Below, piece after piece: positions 28,402-39,400 of a DNA stretch of 64,000 nucleotides. The stretch's first letter is position 1. Each line of letters begins with the position of its first letter. The notes below the pieces were generated by a model that was given only the letters and a program-made list of their open reading frames with translations, had not been told where the DNA came from and searched no databases. Source of the stretch: Effrenium voratum (taxonomy: Eukaryota; Sar; Dinophyceae; Suessiales; Symbiodiniaceae); contig CAUJNA010003299.1 in assembly GCA_963377175.1 (NCBI GenBank), forward strand, positions 648,456-712,455. The letters are read 5' to 3'. Both the position numbers and the translations under genes were made by a program.

Positions 28402-30036
28402 CTTTTGATACCCAACCTCTTTTGGGTTTTCTTGTTACTCCTTTTTCAGAGGGGGCTTGAGAAGGACAGTGTCTCCCTGTCTGATTAGAGGACAACTCCC
28501 CGTGCTTTTGGTAGGTCAGCGAGAAAAAGATGCTTCGAGCGACCGCCTCGATTTCGCAACACTGTCATGCTGCCCTTGTGACCTATTTGTCTGGTTTTCA
28601 AAGACGGTTCTAAACTCATGTACTCGGTTTCCCTCTCCCCTGACTAGTTGTAGCTCTTGGGAAACAGTTACTGATTCTTCATAGGTGTGGCTCGAGAACG
28701 AACGAATCACAAAAAGAGAAATTAAGGTATGCTTCTGCTAAGACGCTCCTTTAATTTCGCTTGACGTTGAATCGGTTGTTTGTGATTAGTTTGGGCTCGA
28801 GCACACTCGGCTTTATTTGAGAAGCACTCACAACATGTGCTTCCCCTTCATGTGCAACAAACATTTATTTATTTTTGACCCACCCATCCCACCCTTGTGC
28901 CGCAAATTCCTGCACTTGATTTGCGGGTTTTCAACCGCCGTCCGACACAGGTCGCCAGGTTATTTGTCGCCCGGCTCTTTGTCGGCAGCGTCCGGCACCT
29001 GTGTTCAACAGGACTTCCGCACATAGGCCTGTTCCGGCGATGTGCCCATTCCCATTTGCCATGTCGTGTCCGTAACGCCTTGCTTGTCCGCCTGCCAGGT
29101 ACATTGTGAGGCCTCCGCTCTCACCACTGCGGAACGATGTATTTCAGATCTCCACTCGGCATGGTCCGAGAACAATATATTTCACATCTCCACTCGGATG
29201 GTCCGAAAGACGGATTATTCGTGGGAGGGGAATATTCAACCCCTGGTCCTCGTTACCTTTCGCTCGTTTCACTTGCCCCCCCTTTTTGTTCTTCATCTTT
29301 TGATACCCAACCTCTTTTGGGTTTTCTTGTTACTCCTTTTTCAGAGGGGGCTTGAGAAGGACAGTGTCTCCCTGTCTGATTAGAGGACAACTCCCCTTGG
29401 GAATATTCAACCCCTGGTCCTCGTTACCTTTCGCTCGTTTCACTTGCCCCCCCTTTTTGTTCTTCATCTTTTGATACCCAACCTCTTTTGGGTTTTCTTG
29501 TTACTCCTTTTTCAGAGGGGGCTTGAGAAGGACAGTGTCTCCCTGTCTGATTAGAGGACAACTCCCCGTGCTTTTGGTAGGTCAGCGAGAAAAAGATGCT
29601 TCGAGCGACCGCCTCGATTTCGCAACACTGTCATGCTGCCCTTGTGACCTATTTGTCTGGTTTTCAACACGGTTCTAAACTCATGTACTCGGTTTCCCTC
29701 TCCCCTGACTAGTTGTAGCTCTTGGGAAACAGTTACTGATTCTTCATAGGTGTGGCTCGAGAACGAACGAATCACAAAAAGAGAAATTCAGGTATGCTTC
29801 TGCTAAGACGCTCCTTTAATTTCGCTTGACGTTGAATCGGTTGTTTGTGATTAGTTTGGGCTCGAGCACACTCGGCTTTATTTGAGAAGCACTCACAACA
29901 TGTGCTTCCATGAAGGGGAAGCACATGTTGTGAGTGCTTCTCAAATAAAGCCGAGTGTGCTCGAGCCCAAACTAATCACAAACAACCGATTCAACGTCAA
30001 GCGAAATTAAAGGAGCGTCTTAGCAGAAGCATACCT
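28325..30036. repeat. Right inverted arm of the DIRS-like element, with internal duplications
   Basis: Reverse complement of the left arm through about 29220, then a second (29220-29393) and third (29394-29910) partial copy of the first 180-560 bases. At 29910 the sequence turns into its own inverse (tgtgcttcca|tgaaggggaagcaca), leaving a fold-back before the LINE resumes at 30037. This looks like a rearranged terminal region. Confidence 0.75.
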
Positions 30037-31755
30037 TCCGACCTGGCTTGAACCCACGCGGTCAGTTGTGCACCAACCATGACGGCTGCGGCAACAGAGA
30101 AGGGGCAGCCCTCTGGAATACCACAAATGGACGTCCTGGGCAGGCTGAAGTCATGTGAAACGACAACGGATTTCTTCATCGAATCGAGCAATGTGATCCA
30201 CTGAGTGACCCAAGCTGCATCAATCCCGAAGGCAATCAATAGACGTTTCAGATAGAAACGAGGCACGCTATTGAAGAATTTCTGCAGATCCGTGACTGCC
30301 CCGAACATCGCTGTGTCATTTTCCAAGGACTGCTCGATCACGAACTGGGTGTGGTACCATAAGAGGTCCGCTGACCTGCATGGGAGACCACCCGCTATCG
30401 AGGGTGGCAGACGCAGAGACAGCGCTTGGAGCACCTGTCGGGTAATCGCCTTGCAGAGTAGTGCCAGAATGTTGATGGGCCTGGCATCTCTAATGGAGCA
30501 GGGATCGGAGCATTTGCCTGGCAACACGATCTTTGTGAATGTAAGAGCATCCGGCCACGGCTGACTTCCCGAGATATAATGATTCCAGATCTGCGCCCAA
30601 ACCCGGATGGCAACCTCGCCGGCATGGCGTAATTCCACAACCCTCCAAGCATCTGCTCCTGGGGATGTATCAGTGCGTGTCCGTTGGAGTGCGTCCATGA
30701 AACCTTCATACGACAGGGTAGCATGATGTTGGAGTCTCCAGTCGTTAGGAATGATCTCAGGGTCGAGGAGGGTTGAGTCAGGAGGGGGGGGTTGATCCCA
30801 AAAACCGCTCCAATAATCAAAGAACTCACTCTGAATGTCTGCGGGATCCATGGTCCATTCCTTTGCCGTGACTGTGATCTGTCTAGAGCCAGCTGGTCAA
30901 TAGGGGCGTAGAAAAGCCCTGAATTCCTGTCGCGCCAGCAAACTGGCTTGTCAGCAAAGAGAACGGCAACCTGGGGGTCAATGTCAAACGGCAGCCTGAA
31001 GACGGGAAAACCTTTCTGGTTGGTTCGGACAAGGCGGCATTCAAGCTTTGTGCATTTGCAAGTATGTTGCAAAAAGGGGGTGTTCTTCGAGGAGCTGATG
31101 CGGTGCGCCAAGCGATTTCCTTGCTTCTTCCAAGAACTGTTCAGGGCGTTGGTCCAACTGGTTTTCCTTTCCTGGGCAAGGTCGGTTGCACACTGTTTTT
31201 CAAGCTTCTGGGTAGCCAACAGGATCCGGTCAACAAGCTCAACGGTGGGCTCAACAGGGAGGGGCTCTTGCCACCAAATCTGGAAGGAATCCCCGAATCC
31301 CTTTGCCGAAATAATGGCGCGCCAATCTGATTGCACCACGTGAGAGTTGGGGGATCTACCCGAAAGCAGTCGGTGTAGGCTCATCAATCGTCGAACCTGT
31401 CGGACAATCTGATTGTATTTGACACTCCCAAAAACAGTGGAAGGCTCAAAGTCACCACTTCTGGCCAATTTGGTAGTGCAATTGATAGGGTCTTCCGATA
31501 GATAGGGGGTCCACCTCTTCCTCTCTGTGAACGACCTTTCTCCACAGCAAGTCTCAGCGAATTTGAGAAAGCGGTCTCCAGGGCCTCTGACCACCCCTCC
31601 AGTGAGGCACCGTGCGGCACCGAGGAATCCTGATTGCTCTGTGAGAAGGCGTCAACGAAGCATTCATTCATTTTGTCCTCCTGAATGGCCTGTAATTGCA
31701 CTGGTGTCAGCTCTTTAGGCACCTTCCAGGTCTGTCTGAAAGATTTGACCTTCCC
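30037..31755 (-). mobile_element. LINE copy 2, 5' part, truncated within the endonuclease
   Basis: Matches copy 1 from about 14993 to 16733: RT motifs A and B (open to about 29997-30851) and the linker (30395-31594). The catalytic motif C region was lost with the DIRS insertion. The 5' end stops within the last part of the endonuclease at ttccc, which is also the sequence at that point in the viral ATPase gene. It therefore joins the ATPase through a 5-base microhomology, as is usual for 5'-truncated LINE insertions. Confidence 0.85.
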
Positions 31756-32535
31756 CACTCCGGAGTACACCTCGAAGCAGCCCAGCAACCCGGTCGTGCC
31801 GAAGGTGCCGTGCACCGGCATTTTTTTGGGCCCGTCGAAAAGCGGAAAGACCGTAGCGCTGATTAGCCTGATCCTTGAGCAGTATCGGGGCGTCTTCGAA
31901 CGGATATACGTCTTCAGCCCCTCGGTGGGCATCGACGACGCCTGGCTGCCCGTGAAAAAGTACATCGAAGAGGACCTGGGCGTGAACGCGGAGCGCGAGC
32001 AAGCGTGGTGGGACGAGTGGGACGAGACCGCCTTGCGGCGCATCATCCAGCAGCAGCGCAAGATCACCGAAGCCAGCAAGAAGCTGGAGATGAAGCGCCT
32101 CTACCAGGCGCTGGTCGTGATAGACGACTTCACGCCGCAGCTGCACAAGCCCCACGGAGCGCTGGACACGCTTTTTATCCGCGGCCGGCACCTGCAGATC
32201 AGCACGTGGGTCAGCAGCCAAAAGCTGCGGCTCATCAGCGCGGCCGTGCGGGTCAACATGCAGTTCCTCTGCTGCTGGCGCCTCCGCAACCAGCACGAGC
32301 TGGACGCCATCCTCGAGGAGCTCAGCGCCCTGCTGCCGAAAGACCAGCTGCTGCGCATCTACGAGCAAGCCACCAGGGAGCCTTACAGCTTCCTCTACGT
32401 CTACCAAGAACGAGATGTTCCACGTGCGCTTCGAGCACCGTTTCGCGTTGGAGAAAGGCGATCATGCGAGCGGTCCTCACGTTCCTGGGCCAGAAATTAT
32501 TCGCCAGCTCGACGCTGATCAACGCGAGGTGTGAG
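31753..32535 (+). pseudogene. FtsK/HerA-type packaging ATPase (PLV copy B)
   Basis: Same gene as at 3403-4185. It keeps FFLGPSKSGKT-type Walker A (GPSKSGKT near 31833), Walker B LVVIDDF near 32118 and STWVSSQKLRLIS. The first ~25 codons are replaced by LINE sequence. A deletion of a few bases near 32400 shifts the frame so that the C-terminal KNEMFHVRFEH block is read from another frame, ending at a TGA at 32533-32535. It has a small insertion relative to copy A after LHKP (HGALDTLFI). It is the first of the co-oriented capsid genes. Confidence 0.85.
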
Positions 32536-32630
32536 AACATCTCCTGCTGCACCTCCGTTCGCCCCGGGACCGTCCAGTCGCCCGTCCGCATTCACCGAAC
32601 CAGCGTGGGGTGGGGTCTCCTAAGGAAACG
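32464..32630 (+). CDS. Small conserved ORF before the minor capsid gene (copy B)
   Basis: Starts ATG at 32464 and overlaps the end of the ATPase in another frame (MRAVLTFLGQKLFASS...NARCENISCC). The core matches the copy A version at 3259-3408 with mainly silent changes. Here no stop precedes the minor capsid start, so the two read in one frame. Function unknown. Confidence 0.4.
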
Positions 32631-33375
32631 GATGACGACCATCTACGTCGACTCCCGCAAGCGGGTGGCCGGCACCGACAGCGAGTTCGAGGTCGACCTG
32701 GGCGAGTCCCTGCACCTGCAGAGCGACGCCAGGCTGGCCATCTACAAGATACGGATCACCGACAGCTTCCTTTCGACCGACCGGGGTCGCTACTTGTACT
32801 GGGTGGGCGCGGCGCTCGGCACGCTGAATTGGGCGTTGTTGCCGGAAGGCGCCTACACGGGCGCCAGGCTCGCCGCCTGGATCGGCTCCAACTTTGCCAC
32901 CGCCACCTATAGCGAGACCACGAACAGCCTGAGCGTCGCCTACGACGGCAACCGACTCATCCTGAACGATCTGGAGCTGCAGCAGCAGTTCCCTGACGCT
33001 GTGGACTACCCCACCTCGCCGGCCGCCTCGCCGACCAAGCCCTTCAGCATCGACCACATGCTCGGCCCGAGCTTCGTCTCAGGCGGGCAGCAGGTCTTCG
33101 AGTTTGTCAGGATGAATTGCTACAACGAGCTCTACCTGCGCTGCCCGCAGCTGGCCAACGCCAACCGCGCGCTGGGCAACCTGGGCAACGACATCCTGTC
33201 CAAGATCACGCTGAAATCGGGCGTGGGCACGGGCTCCGATGACGGGCACTTCATGGCCCTGAGGGGCCCCATCACGCTGCGGCACCTGCGCTTCCGCCTG
33301 ACTGACCTGGACGGGCAGGTCGTCCGACTGCGGGAGTCTTCCTTGTCGTTTGTTCTGTACTTGGATCATGTCTAA
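32631..33375 (+). CDS. Polinton-type minor capsid (penton-like) protein, intact
   Basis: An intact frame of 248 residues from MTTIYVDSRK to LYLDHV. Early DSEFEVDLGESLHL and RLAIYKIRITDSFL, central SVAYDGNRLILNDLEL, and a C-terminal LRHLRFRLTDLDGQVVRL ending SLSFVLYL follow the pattern of Polinton/adintovirus minor virion proteins, thought to be single jelly-roll pentons at capsid vertices. The stop (taa) is followed 9 bases later by the next ATG. It is one of the few undamaged genes here. The exact role (penton or other minor capsid protein) is inferred from pattern and from location next to ATPase and MCP. Confidence 0.65.
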
Positions 33376-33384
33376 GTAAAAAGT

Positions 33385-33781
33385 ATGGAGAACGCCGAGC
33401 CGGCGGTCGAGCCTGCGCCCGAGCCAGCGGTCGAGCCCGCGCTCCCGCCCGCGCTCCCGCCAGCGCCCCCGCCAACGCCCCCGCCGACGCCCGAGGCAGC
33501 CGCTCCGAAGCGCCGCGGTAGGCCGCTGGGTAGTAAAAACAAGCCCAAGCCGGCCAGTGAAGACATCCCCTGGTGCCCGCCGCCGCCGCGCCCCCGAAGC
33601 GGACTCCCAAGGCCAAGCCGGCGCCCGAGGCGGCCCCGACGCCCGAGGCGGTCTCGGAGGCGGCCCAGCCAGCGCCGCAGCCCGAGCCGCAGCTCACTTG
33701 CGAGCAGCAGCGCGCGCTGCGCATGCTGGAGCGGCAGTCCGCCTACGATCGTCTGACCGCAGCGGCGAGCGTGCTGGTCTA
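33385..33781 (+). pseudogene. Pro/Ala-rich AT-hook protein
   Basis: Starts at 33385 with ENAEPAVEPAPEPAVEPA, a Glu/Pro/Ala repeat, then KRRGRPLGSKNKPKP, an AT-hook for minor-groove DNA binding. The frame slips near 33570; the true C terminus is in the next frame (PPKRTPKAKPAPEAAP, ending LTCEQQRALRMLERQSAYD) and stops at 33781. Gene order and AT-hook match copy A at 2394-2636. A basic, Pro/Ala-rich product placed among capsid genes suggests a DNA-condensing core protein, by analogy with adenoviral core proteins; that is inference. Confidence 0.6.
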
Positions 33782-33795
33782 GAGGTAAAAGCGCT

Positions 33796-34086
33796 ATGAT
33801 GTCGATGGAGCGCCGCAACGAGCCGCAGATGCTGCGGTGGTTCCAAAAGACCTACCCCAGCTTCGACCTGCAGCCGCTGCTGCTGAAGCGCTACCGAGAG
33901 CTGGAGGAGGCTCGGGCCTTCAACACTTGGCTGGGAGAGCGCAGGCAGGCCGAGGAGGGGCGGCGACACCTGGACGACGTGAGCCGGTTGACGGAGACCG
34001 TGCACCGCCAGGTGCCGCAGCTGCGCTACTCGCGCGCCGAGCGCCGGGGCGTCGAACAGGCGGCGGCGGAGATGGCCGCGCAGTAG
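33796..34086 (+). CDS. Hypothetical 96-residue protein of the capsid gene cluster
   Basis: An intact frame starting at MMSMERRNEP (the second Met, two codons on, is possible). Predicted almost wholly helical and charged (QPLLLKRYRELEEARAFNTW, GERRQAEEGRRHLDDVSRL). It follows the AT-hook gene by 14 bases and precedes the next gene by 11, with short A-rich spacers at both junctions, which supports it as a real gene. No family recognised. Confidence 0.6.
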   Translation: MMSMERRNEPQMLRWFQKTYPSFDLQPLLLKRYRELEEARAFNTWLGERRQAEEGRRHLDDVSRLTETVHRQVPQLRYSRAERRGVEQAAAEMAAQ

Positions 34087-34097
34087 CTCTTAAAGCG

Positions 34098-35127
34098 ATG
34101 AAGACGCTGCGCGCTCACGGCTTCAACCAGCGCCCGCGCTTTGAGCAGGTGGTAGGCTACATCGAGCGGGGGGAGCCCCTGCCCCTGGACCAGCCGGACC
34201 GCAAGGCGACCTCGTTCGTCACGAGCCATTTCTACCTGGATGACTTTGTGCAGTCCAGCGAGGACCCCAACCCGCAGCCTCTGCAGCACACGCCCCTGCA
34301 AGCGATTCCCGAGGACGGCTTCCGCACACCCGCAGAGGCGATGCGGCTCGCCCGCATCTATCGGGGCTACGGAGGCCACCGCATCATCGAGGACGACCTG
34401 GCCGGCGATCCCGAAGCGGGCGCTTTGGCGAACAACGGCCAGGCCCCACCCTCGATCACGGACCGACTGCGCGGCACGGCGGACGGCGGCCAGGCGGCAG
34501 CGGACCTGGTGGGCGCGAGCGCCGCGGGGCTCGCGGCCGTGCAGGCTTTCCGCTCGCAGCTCCCCCAGGAGGCGGCCGAGTACGTGCGCCTGAACGTCAT
34601 GCCCCGCCCGGGCCGCAGCCGCAGCCGCCTCCGCAGATCATAGGCCGACCCGACGACGAGCGCTTGCTGGACGAGGCGGGGCAGCGCGCGCAGGAGGTGG
34701 AGCGGGGCGCGGCGCAGGCCATCGAGGAGACGGCGGCCGTGGCTGCAGAGGAGGGCGAGGTTGCAGCTGCTGCCGAGGGCGTGGGCGGGGCTGGGAAGCC
34801 TCGCAGAGGGGGCCGCCGCCCTCGCACCCACAGTGGGCGAGGTTGCTGGCACGATGGCTGCCACGGCAGGCATCGGGGCAAGCACTTTAGCCTGCGGTCG
34901 GGCAGCAGCACGTCCAGCGCGGCAAGCAGCCGTGCCTCCTCGGCCTCGGGCTTCCGCGCGCAGGCGCAGAGCAACCACATCGACCCTTCGCCTTCGGCGT
35001 CAACCCCGTGGGGCTGCCGCAGGCGCAGAGCACCCGCCAGAGCCCCGCCAGCAGCCGCGCCAGCAGCCGCTCCGGTCTGCCGCCGCCCAGCTTCGACCAG
35101 TTGGCGCGGGACATCAAGGCCGCCTAG
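34098..35127 (+). pseudogene. Putative virion-associated protein, frameshifted
   Basis: Starts MKTLRAHGFNQRPRF at 34098. The first frame runs to about 34605 (KATSFVTSHFYLDDF, AMRLARIYRGYGGHRI, LPQEAAEYVRLNVMP). It then continues in other frames through PPQIIGRPDDERLLDEAGQR, a Glu/Ala helix, a hydrophobic AEGAAALAPTVGEVAGTM stretch, and a Ser/Arg/Pro C terminus ending SFDQLARDIKAA at 35127. About 340 residues in all. Its place between minor and major capsid genes, plus an amphipathic Ala/Gly-rich segment, suggests a virion or membrane-active protein; no family match was recognised. At least three frameshifts. Confidence 0.5.
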
Positions 35128-35183
35128 CCCCCCGTCGCACGAGTCGAAGCGCGTGTCGTAGTACATGTAAAGAACAAGCAGCA

Positions 35184-36410
35184 ATGGAAGTGGTCACCGC
35201 CGGAGCCCAGGATGAGCTGACGCAAAGTCTCGATTACAAGCTCAAAACGAGCAACACGTCCTACGTGACGGCTCGGCACGACGTGCAGTACTTCCCCAGC
35301 TCTCTGAGCTCCTTCTCGCCAGCCACCTCTCGTGTCTGCCGCATTCCACTGACCAGCGGGACCAGCTTCATCGATCCAGAGTCGATCAAACTGGCCTTCA
35401 GAGTCAGAAACGTCGACGCTACTAACCCGCTTGCGCCGGCCACTCCGAACCCCGCCTGTTTCATCCAGAGGATCCAGGTCTTCGCCAGCGCTGCGACGAC
35501 ATCAACCACTACGGGAGAACAGTTGCTGTGCACGATCTGCTGAAGGGCCGCGAGTACAACCAGAACAAGGCCATGGAGGGCTTCGACAAGGTGAACGGAG
35601 ACCCCCGAGTGGGCCGCGCGGTGCACCAAAGCGGGTATGCGGACGTTCGCGATGTGGCAAGATGCTGCCGCCGCAACTCAATCTTGTGCTTGAGATCGAA
35701 TTTGCGGACGCCGCGACTGCTTTGTGGTCAGAAAAACGCGGGAGCGCACCTCTCAGGAGCGACCCTGACTTCGAGATCCAGAACGTCCGAGTTCTGGCCT
35801 CCCAGGTGGTTCTGGACTCTGCCCTTGTCGAGAGCTTCAACAGGGCGCTGCTGTCAGGGCGCTCCCTGGTTTTCAGCTACCCCACGGTGCACACGCAGCA
35901 ATCCACAGTCCCGAACGGAGTCGCGGAGCACAACGTAACCGTCGCGAGGGCCTTCACGAAGCTCATGGGAGCGTTCGTGACGTTCTGGGACAACGACGCG
36001 GGCTCGAAGATCCACTTGCTGGCCAACCCGGGGCAGGACGTGGCCCTTCATCGGGGCGGCGAGGCAGGAGGACAGCCTCCTCGAGTCGCAGGTGCAGCTG
36101 GGCAGTCTGCAGTACCCGCACAACCCCATGAAGGGCGCCTCGGAGCACTTCCACTTCCTAAGCGTGCTCGCGGGCACTTACGACGATACGGTCCGCAACA
36201 TCGATATCAACCGCGTGGGGTACCTCCGCCACAGCTTCATTGCGGGCTTCCCGACCGAGCGCGTGCCCAAGATGCCGTTGAGCGGCGTGAGCACCCGCTC
36301 GGGTGACCTGGCAAGATTCAGCTTCAAGGGGCTGGATGGCACTATGACGGATCTGTTTATCCACCTAGTGGCCTACCAGCTGGTGACCCTCTCGGGCACA
36401 GGAGTGTCCG
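35184..36410 (+). pseudogene. Major capsid protein, double jelly-roll type, frameshifted and fused to fibre
   Basis: Starts MEVVTAGAQDELTQSLDY at 35184. Blocks: FSPATSRVCRIPLTSG, FIDPESIKLAFRVRN, then (shifted) DDINHYGRTVAVHDLLKG, LNLVLEIEFADAATAL, FEIQNVRVLASQVVLDS, FNRALLSGRSLVFSY, ASEHFHFLSVLAGTYDD, and TDLFIHLVAYQLVTL at the end. The strand-rich pattern and its place between virion genes fit the double jelly-roll MCP of Polinton-like viruses. Frameshifts fall near 35488, 35670 and 36045. About 410 residues is shorter than usual, so an internal deletion is possible. The frame reads straight into the fibre at about 36411. Confidence 0.65.
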
Positions 36411-39400
36411 TGCTGGCCCTGGCGCTCACCCCCTACGCGCAGGTTACGGACCTGGCGGCGAACACGGCAGCCTCCGGCAACAACGCAGCAGCCATCCAGT
36501 CGCTGGACGACCGGGTCACCGCAGAGCTGGCCTCAAAGCTGGACAGCAGCGCGCTGGCGCCGGCAATTGCGCCTCTGGCCACGGCAGCGGCCCTGGCCAC
36601 CACAGATGGGCAGGTGGCCGCGCACGGAAGCAGCATCGCAGCGCTGCAGAGCTCGCTGACCACGGGTCTCTCGAACAAGGCGGACCAGTCGGCCTTCGAC
36701 GTGCTGGAGGGCGTGGTGGCCACGAAGAGCGTGGACCTGAAGCTGTCCAACTACAGCACCACGGCGGCCATGAGCCTCCATCGCCTCGGCCAACAACGCC
36801 ACGCTGGCCACGGTGGCGGCCAACTACGGCCTCAAGACGGTGGTGGACCAGCACTCGCTGGATATCGCCGCAAGGATCACGCCGCTGGAGGTCGACACCA
36901 AGGTGGCCAACGCTCTCCTGGGCGTCGTCACCGCCGCGGCGCTGGCCTCCGAGCTCGCGAGTCGAGACGCTTCCATCTCGGGGCTGCAGGCCTCCAAGGC
37001 GGACGCCAGTGCCCTGACTGCTTACGCCCTGCTGTCTGCCGTCGACACTTCCTCAGAGGTGGGCTCTAAGATAGCGGTAGCCCTCTTGGGCGCAGTCACC
37101 ACGGCAGCCCTGGACGCTGCCCTCCTCGGCAAGGCGGACGCGAGCGAGCTGGCGGCCCTGCTGTCCGCTGTGGACGGGCTGGACACGCCGCTGGAGGTGG
37201 ACACCAAGGTAGCAAATGCACTGCTGGGTCTCGCCACCGAGGCCTTCGTCGCAGGGCAGCTTGCCAGCCGCGACGCCAGCATCTCGGCGCTCCAGGGCTC
37301 CAAGGCCGACGCGACGCTGCTGGCCTCGTACGCCACGAACGCCGCGCTCTCAGCCAGCGAGACCACTCTCCAGAGCGCCCTCGACGCCATCATCGCGGAC
37401 CTTGCCGCCCTGCAGCTTTCCGGCGGCGGGGGAGTTGTTAATGCACCGGCCTGGGCGGGCTTCACGACTTGGGAGCTCGTTCGCGGAAGCAACGTCGTGC
37501 GCAACCTGCATCTGGACGCTCCTCTCTCGGCTGCGCTGGCCAACGGCGACGACACCCTGAGCATCACGGCCGACTGCTACTCGGTAGCGGCTGCGGACGC
37601 GGCCCTCGCGGCTGCGCTGCTGGCCTACTACACCTCAGCGCAAGTGGACGCGCTGCTAGCAACGCTATTGGCCGACTACCGCACAGCAACGGCGCAGGAC
37701 GCCGAGACGACCAGCGCCATCTCGGCCGCGCTGCTGGCCTACTACACCTCGGCGCAGGTGGACGCCCTGTTGGCCGACTACCGGACGGCGAGCGCGCAGG
37801 ACACGCAGACGCAGGCGGCCATCGCGGGCGCGCTGCTGGCCTACCGGACGGGCCCTGACCAGGACGTCTTCACGACCAACCAGATCGCCTCCGCGCTGGC
37901 GGCGTACCGCTCGGCCGCCGACCAGGACACGGCGACGGCCTCGAGCATCGCCGCCGCCCTGCTCAGCTACTACACCGTCGCACAGGTGGACGGCCTCCTG
38001 GCCGGCAAGCTCGGAGTCGCGGAGGCAGCCTCGGGCCTGGAGATAGCAGTGCGCTTCCCCGACGACGGCAGCGCCGACGAGGTGGTGGCCGCCATCGGGG
38101 ATCCTGGCCCCCACGGACGTCTCCCTGGCAAACTGGACGGTTCGCCCCAGCAGCGGCTGCAGCGTGGTCCTGGCCACGCACACCGTGGGCGCAGCGAGCG
38201 TGGACGGCCACACCCTGACCCTGGCAGTGAACCCGTGGAACATCGTGCGCACCTACAGCCTGACGCCCGGACGGGAGCTCCTCTTCGCCTGCCGGTACCG
38301 GCTCGGCACGGCCTCCAACTTCGTGGTGTACATGTCCGAGGCCGACAACGTCTACGACCCCCTGTACGGCAGCTTCGTGGGGGACCAGGGCGCCTGGAGC
38401 ACGGTCAAGATGTACTTCACCGTGCCGAACGGGGTGGCGAAGCTGCACTTCGGGGCGCACTTCCAGGCGCCGGGCCTGCCCAACCAGACGGCAGGAACGG
38501 TGGACGTCTACGGCCTCCAGATCCTGGACGCGACCCTGGAGGCCGGCAACACGACGGAGGTCGAGGCGGACACGACGGCCTCGGCCCTGCTGCTGAAGCA
38601 CGAGTTCCTCGACGGCGGGACCGACGACGTCACGCTGGCCACCCTGGGCGAGGTGCTGCTGGAGCCCACCCTGACCACGCTGGGCAACTTCCTGGTGCGC
38701 TCCAACAGCCAGAGCTCCGTGGCCTCGGCCAGCTTCACGGTGGGAGGCTTCGAGCTGGAGGGCTACGCCATGACTCTGAGCGCCTTTGCCTGGAACATCG
38801 TGCGCACCTACACGCTGACGCCGGGGAGGCGCTACTCCTTCGGCTGCCGGTACCGGCTGGGCACGGCCTCCAACTTGGTGATGTACGTCAGCGCGGCCGA
38901 CAACGACTACGTGGGCGTCACCGGCACCTTCCTCGGCACGGCCGCGCAGGGAGTCTGGAGCACGGCGCGCCTGGACTTCTCGGTGCCCCCGGGCGGAGTC
39001 GCAAAGCTGCACTTCGGAGTCGGCGGGCACAGCATGCAGATCAGGGCCTCGGCCTTCGAGGGAGAGTCGGTCTCCGTGACGGACCTGCTGGCACTCGCTG
39101 GCCCTCACAGGCTCAGCCACGCTGGACGGGCTCACCGCGCAGGGCAACGTGGGCTGCGACCAGCTGCTGTGCAACAACGTGAACTGCACGGACGTGTTCA
39201 CGACGGGCGTGGACGCCTCGGGCGCAGTCTCCTGCGCAGCGCTCACGGCCACCGGCGGCGTGTCCGGAGCCACGCTGTCGTCCACCGGCGCCGTGTCAGG
39301 CAGCTCGCTGGGCATCACGGGGGCGGCCAGCGTGGGCCTGCTGAGCTCGGCCACCGGGATCACCGGCAGCACACTCACCATCAACAACACGGCCAACGCC

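Larger units (their letters stand above)
24994..30036 (-). mobile_element. DIRS-like retroelement with long inverted arms
   Basis: The coding centre (about 26090-28330, minus strand) encodes a gag-like ORF, RT and RNase H. It is flanked by a left arm at 24994-26090 and a right arm at about 28325-30036 that are reverse complements of each other for more than 1 kb. Inverted repeats and the RT/RNase H type (YLDD, NPADAPSR) fit DIRS-like elements, but no tyrosine recombinase gene was found. The element sits inside LINE copy 2, and about 425 bases of LINE (copy 1 positions 14568-14992) are missing at the insertion. Confidence 0.7.

Noticed and set aside
28817..29383. Several 70-110 codon frames in the DIRS arms, seen in both arms
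   Set aside because: They are identical only because the arms are nucleotide repeats; there is no independent sign of protein conservation.
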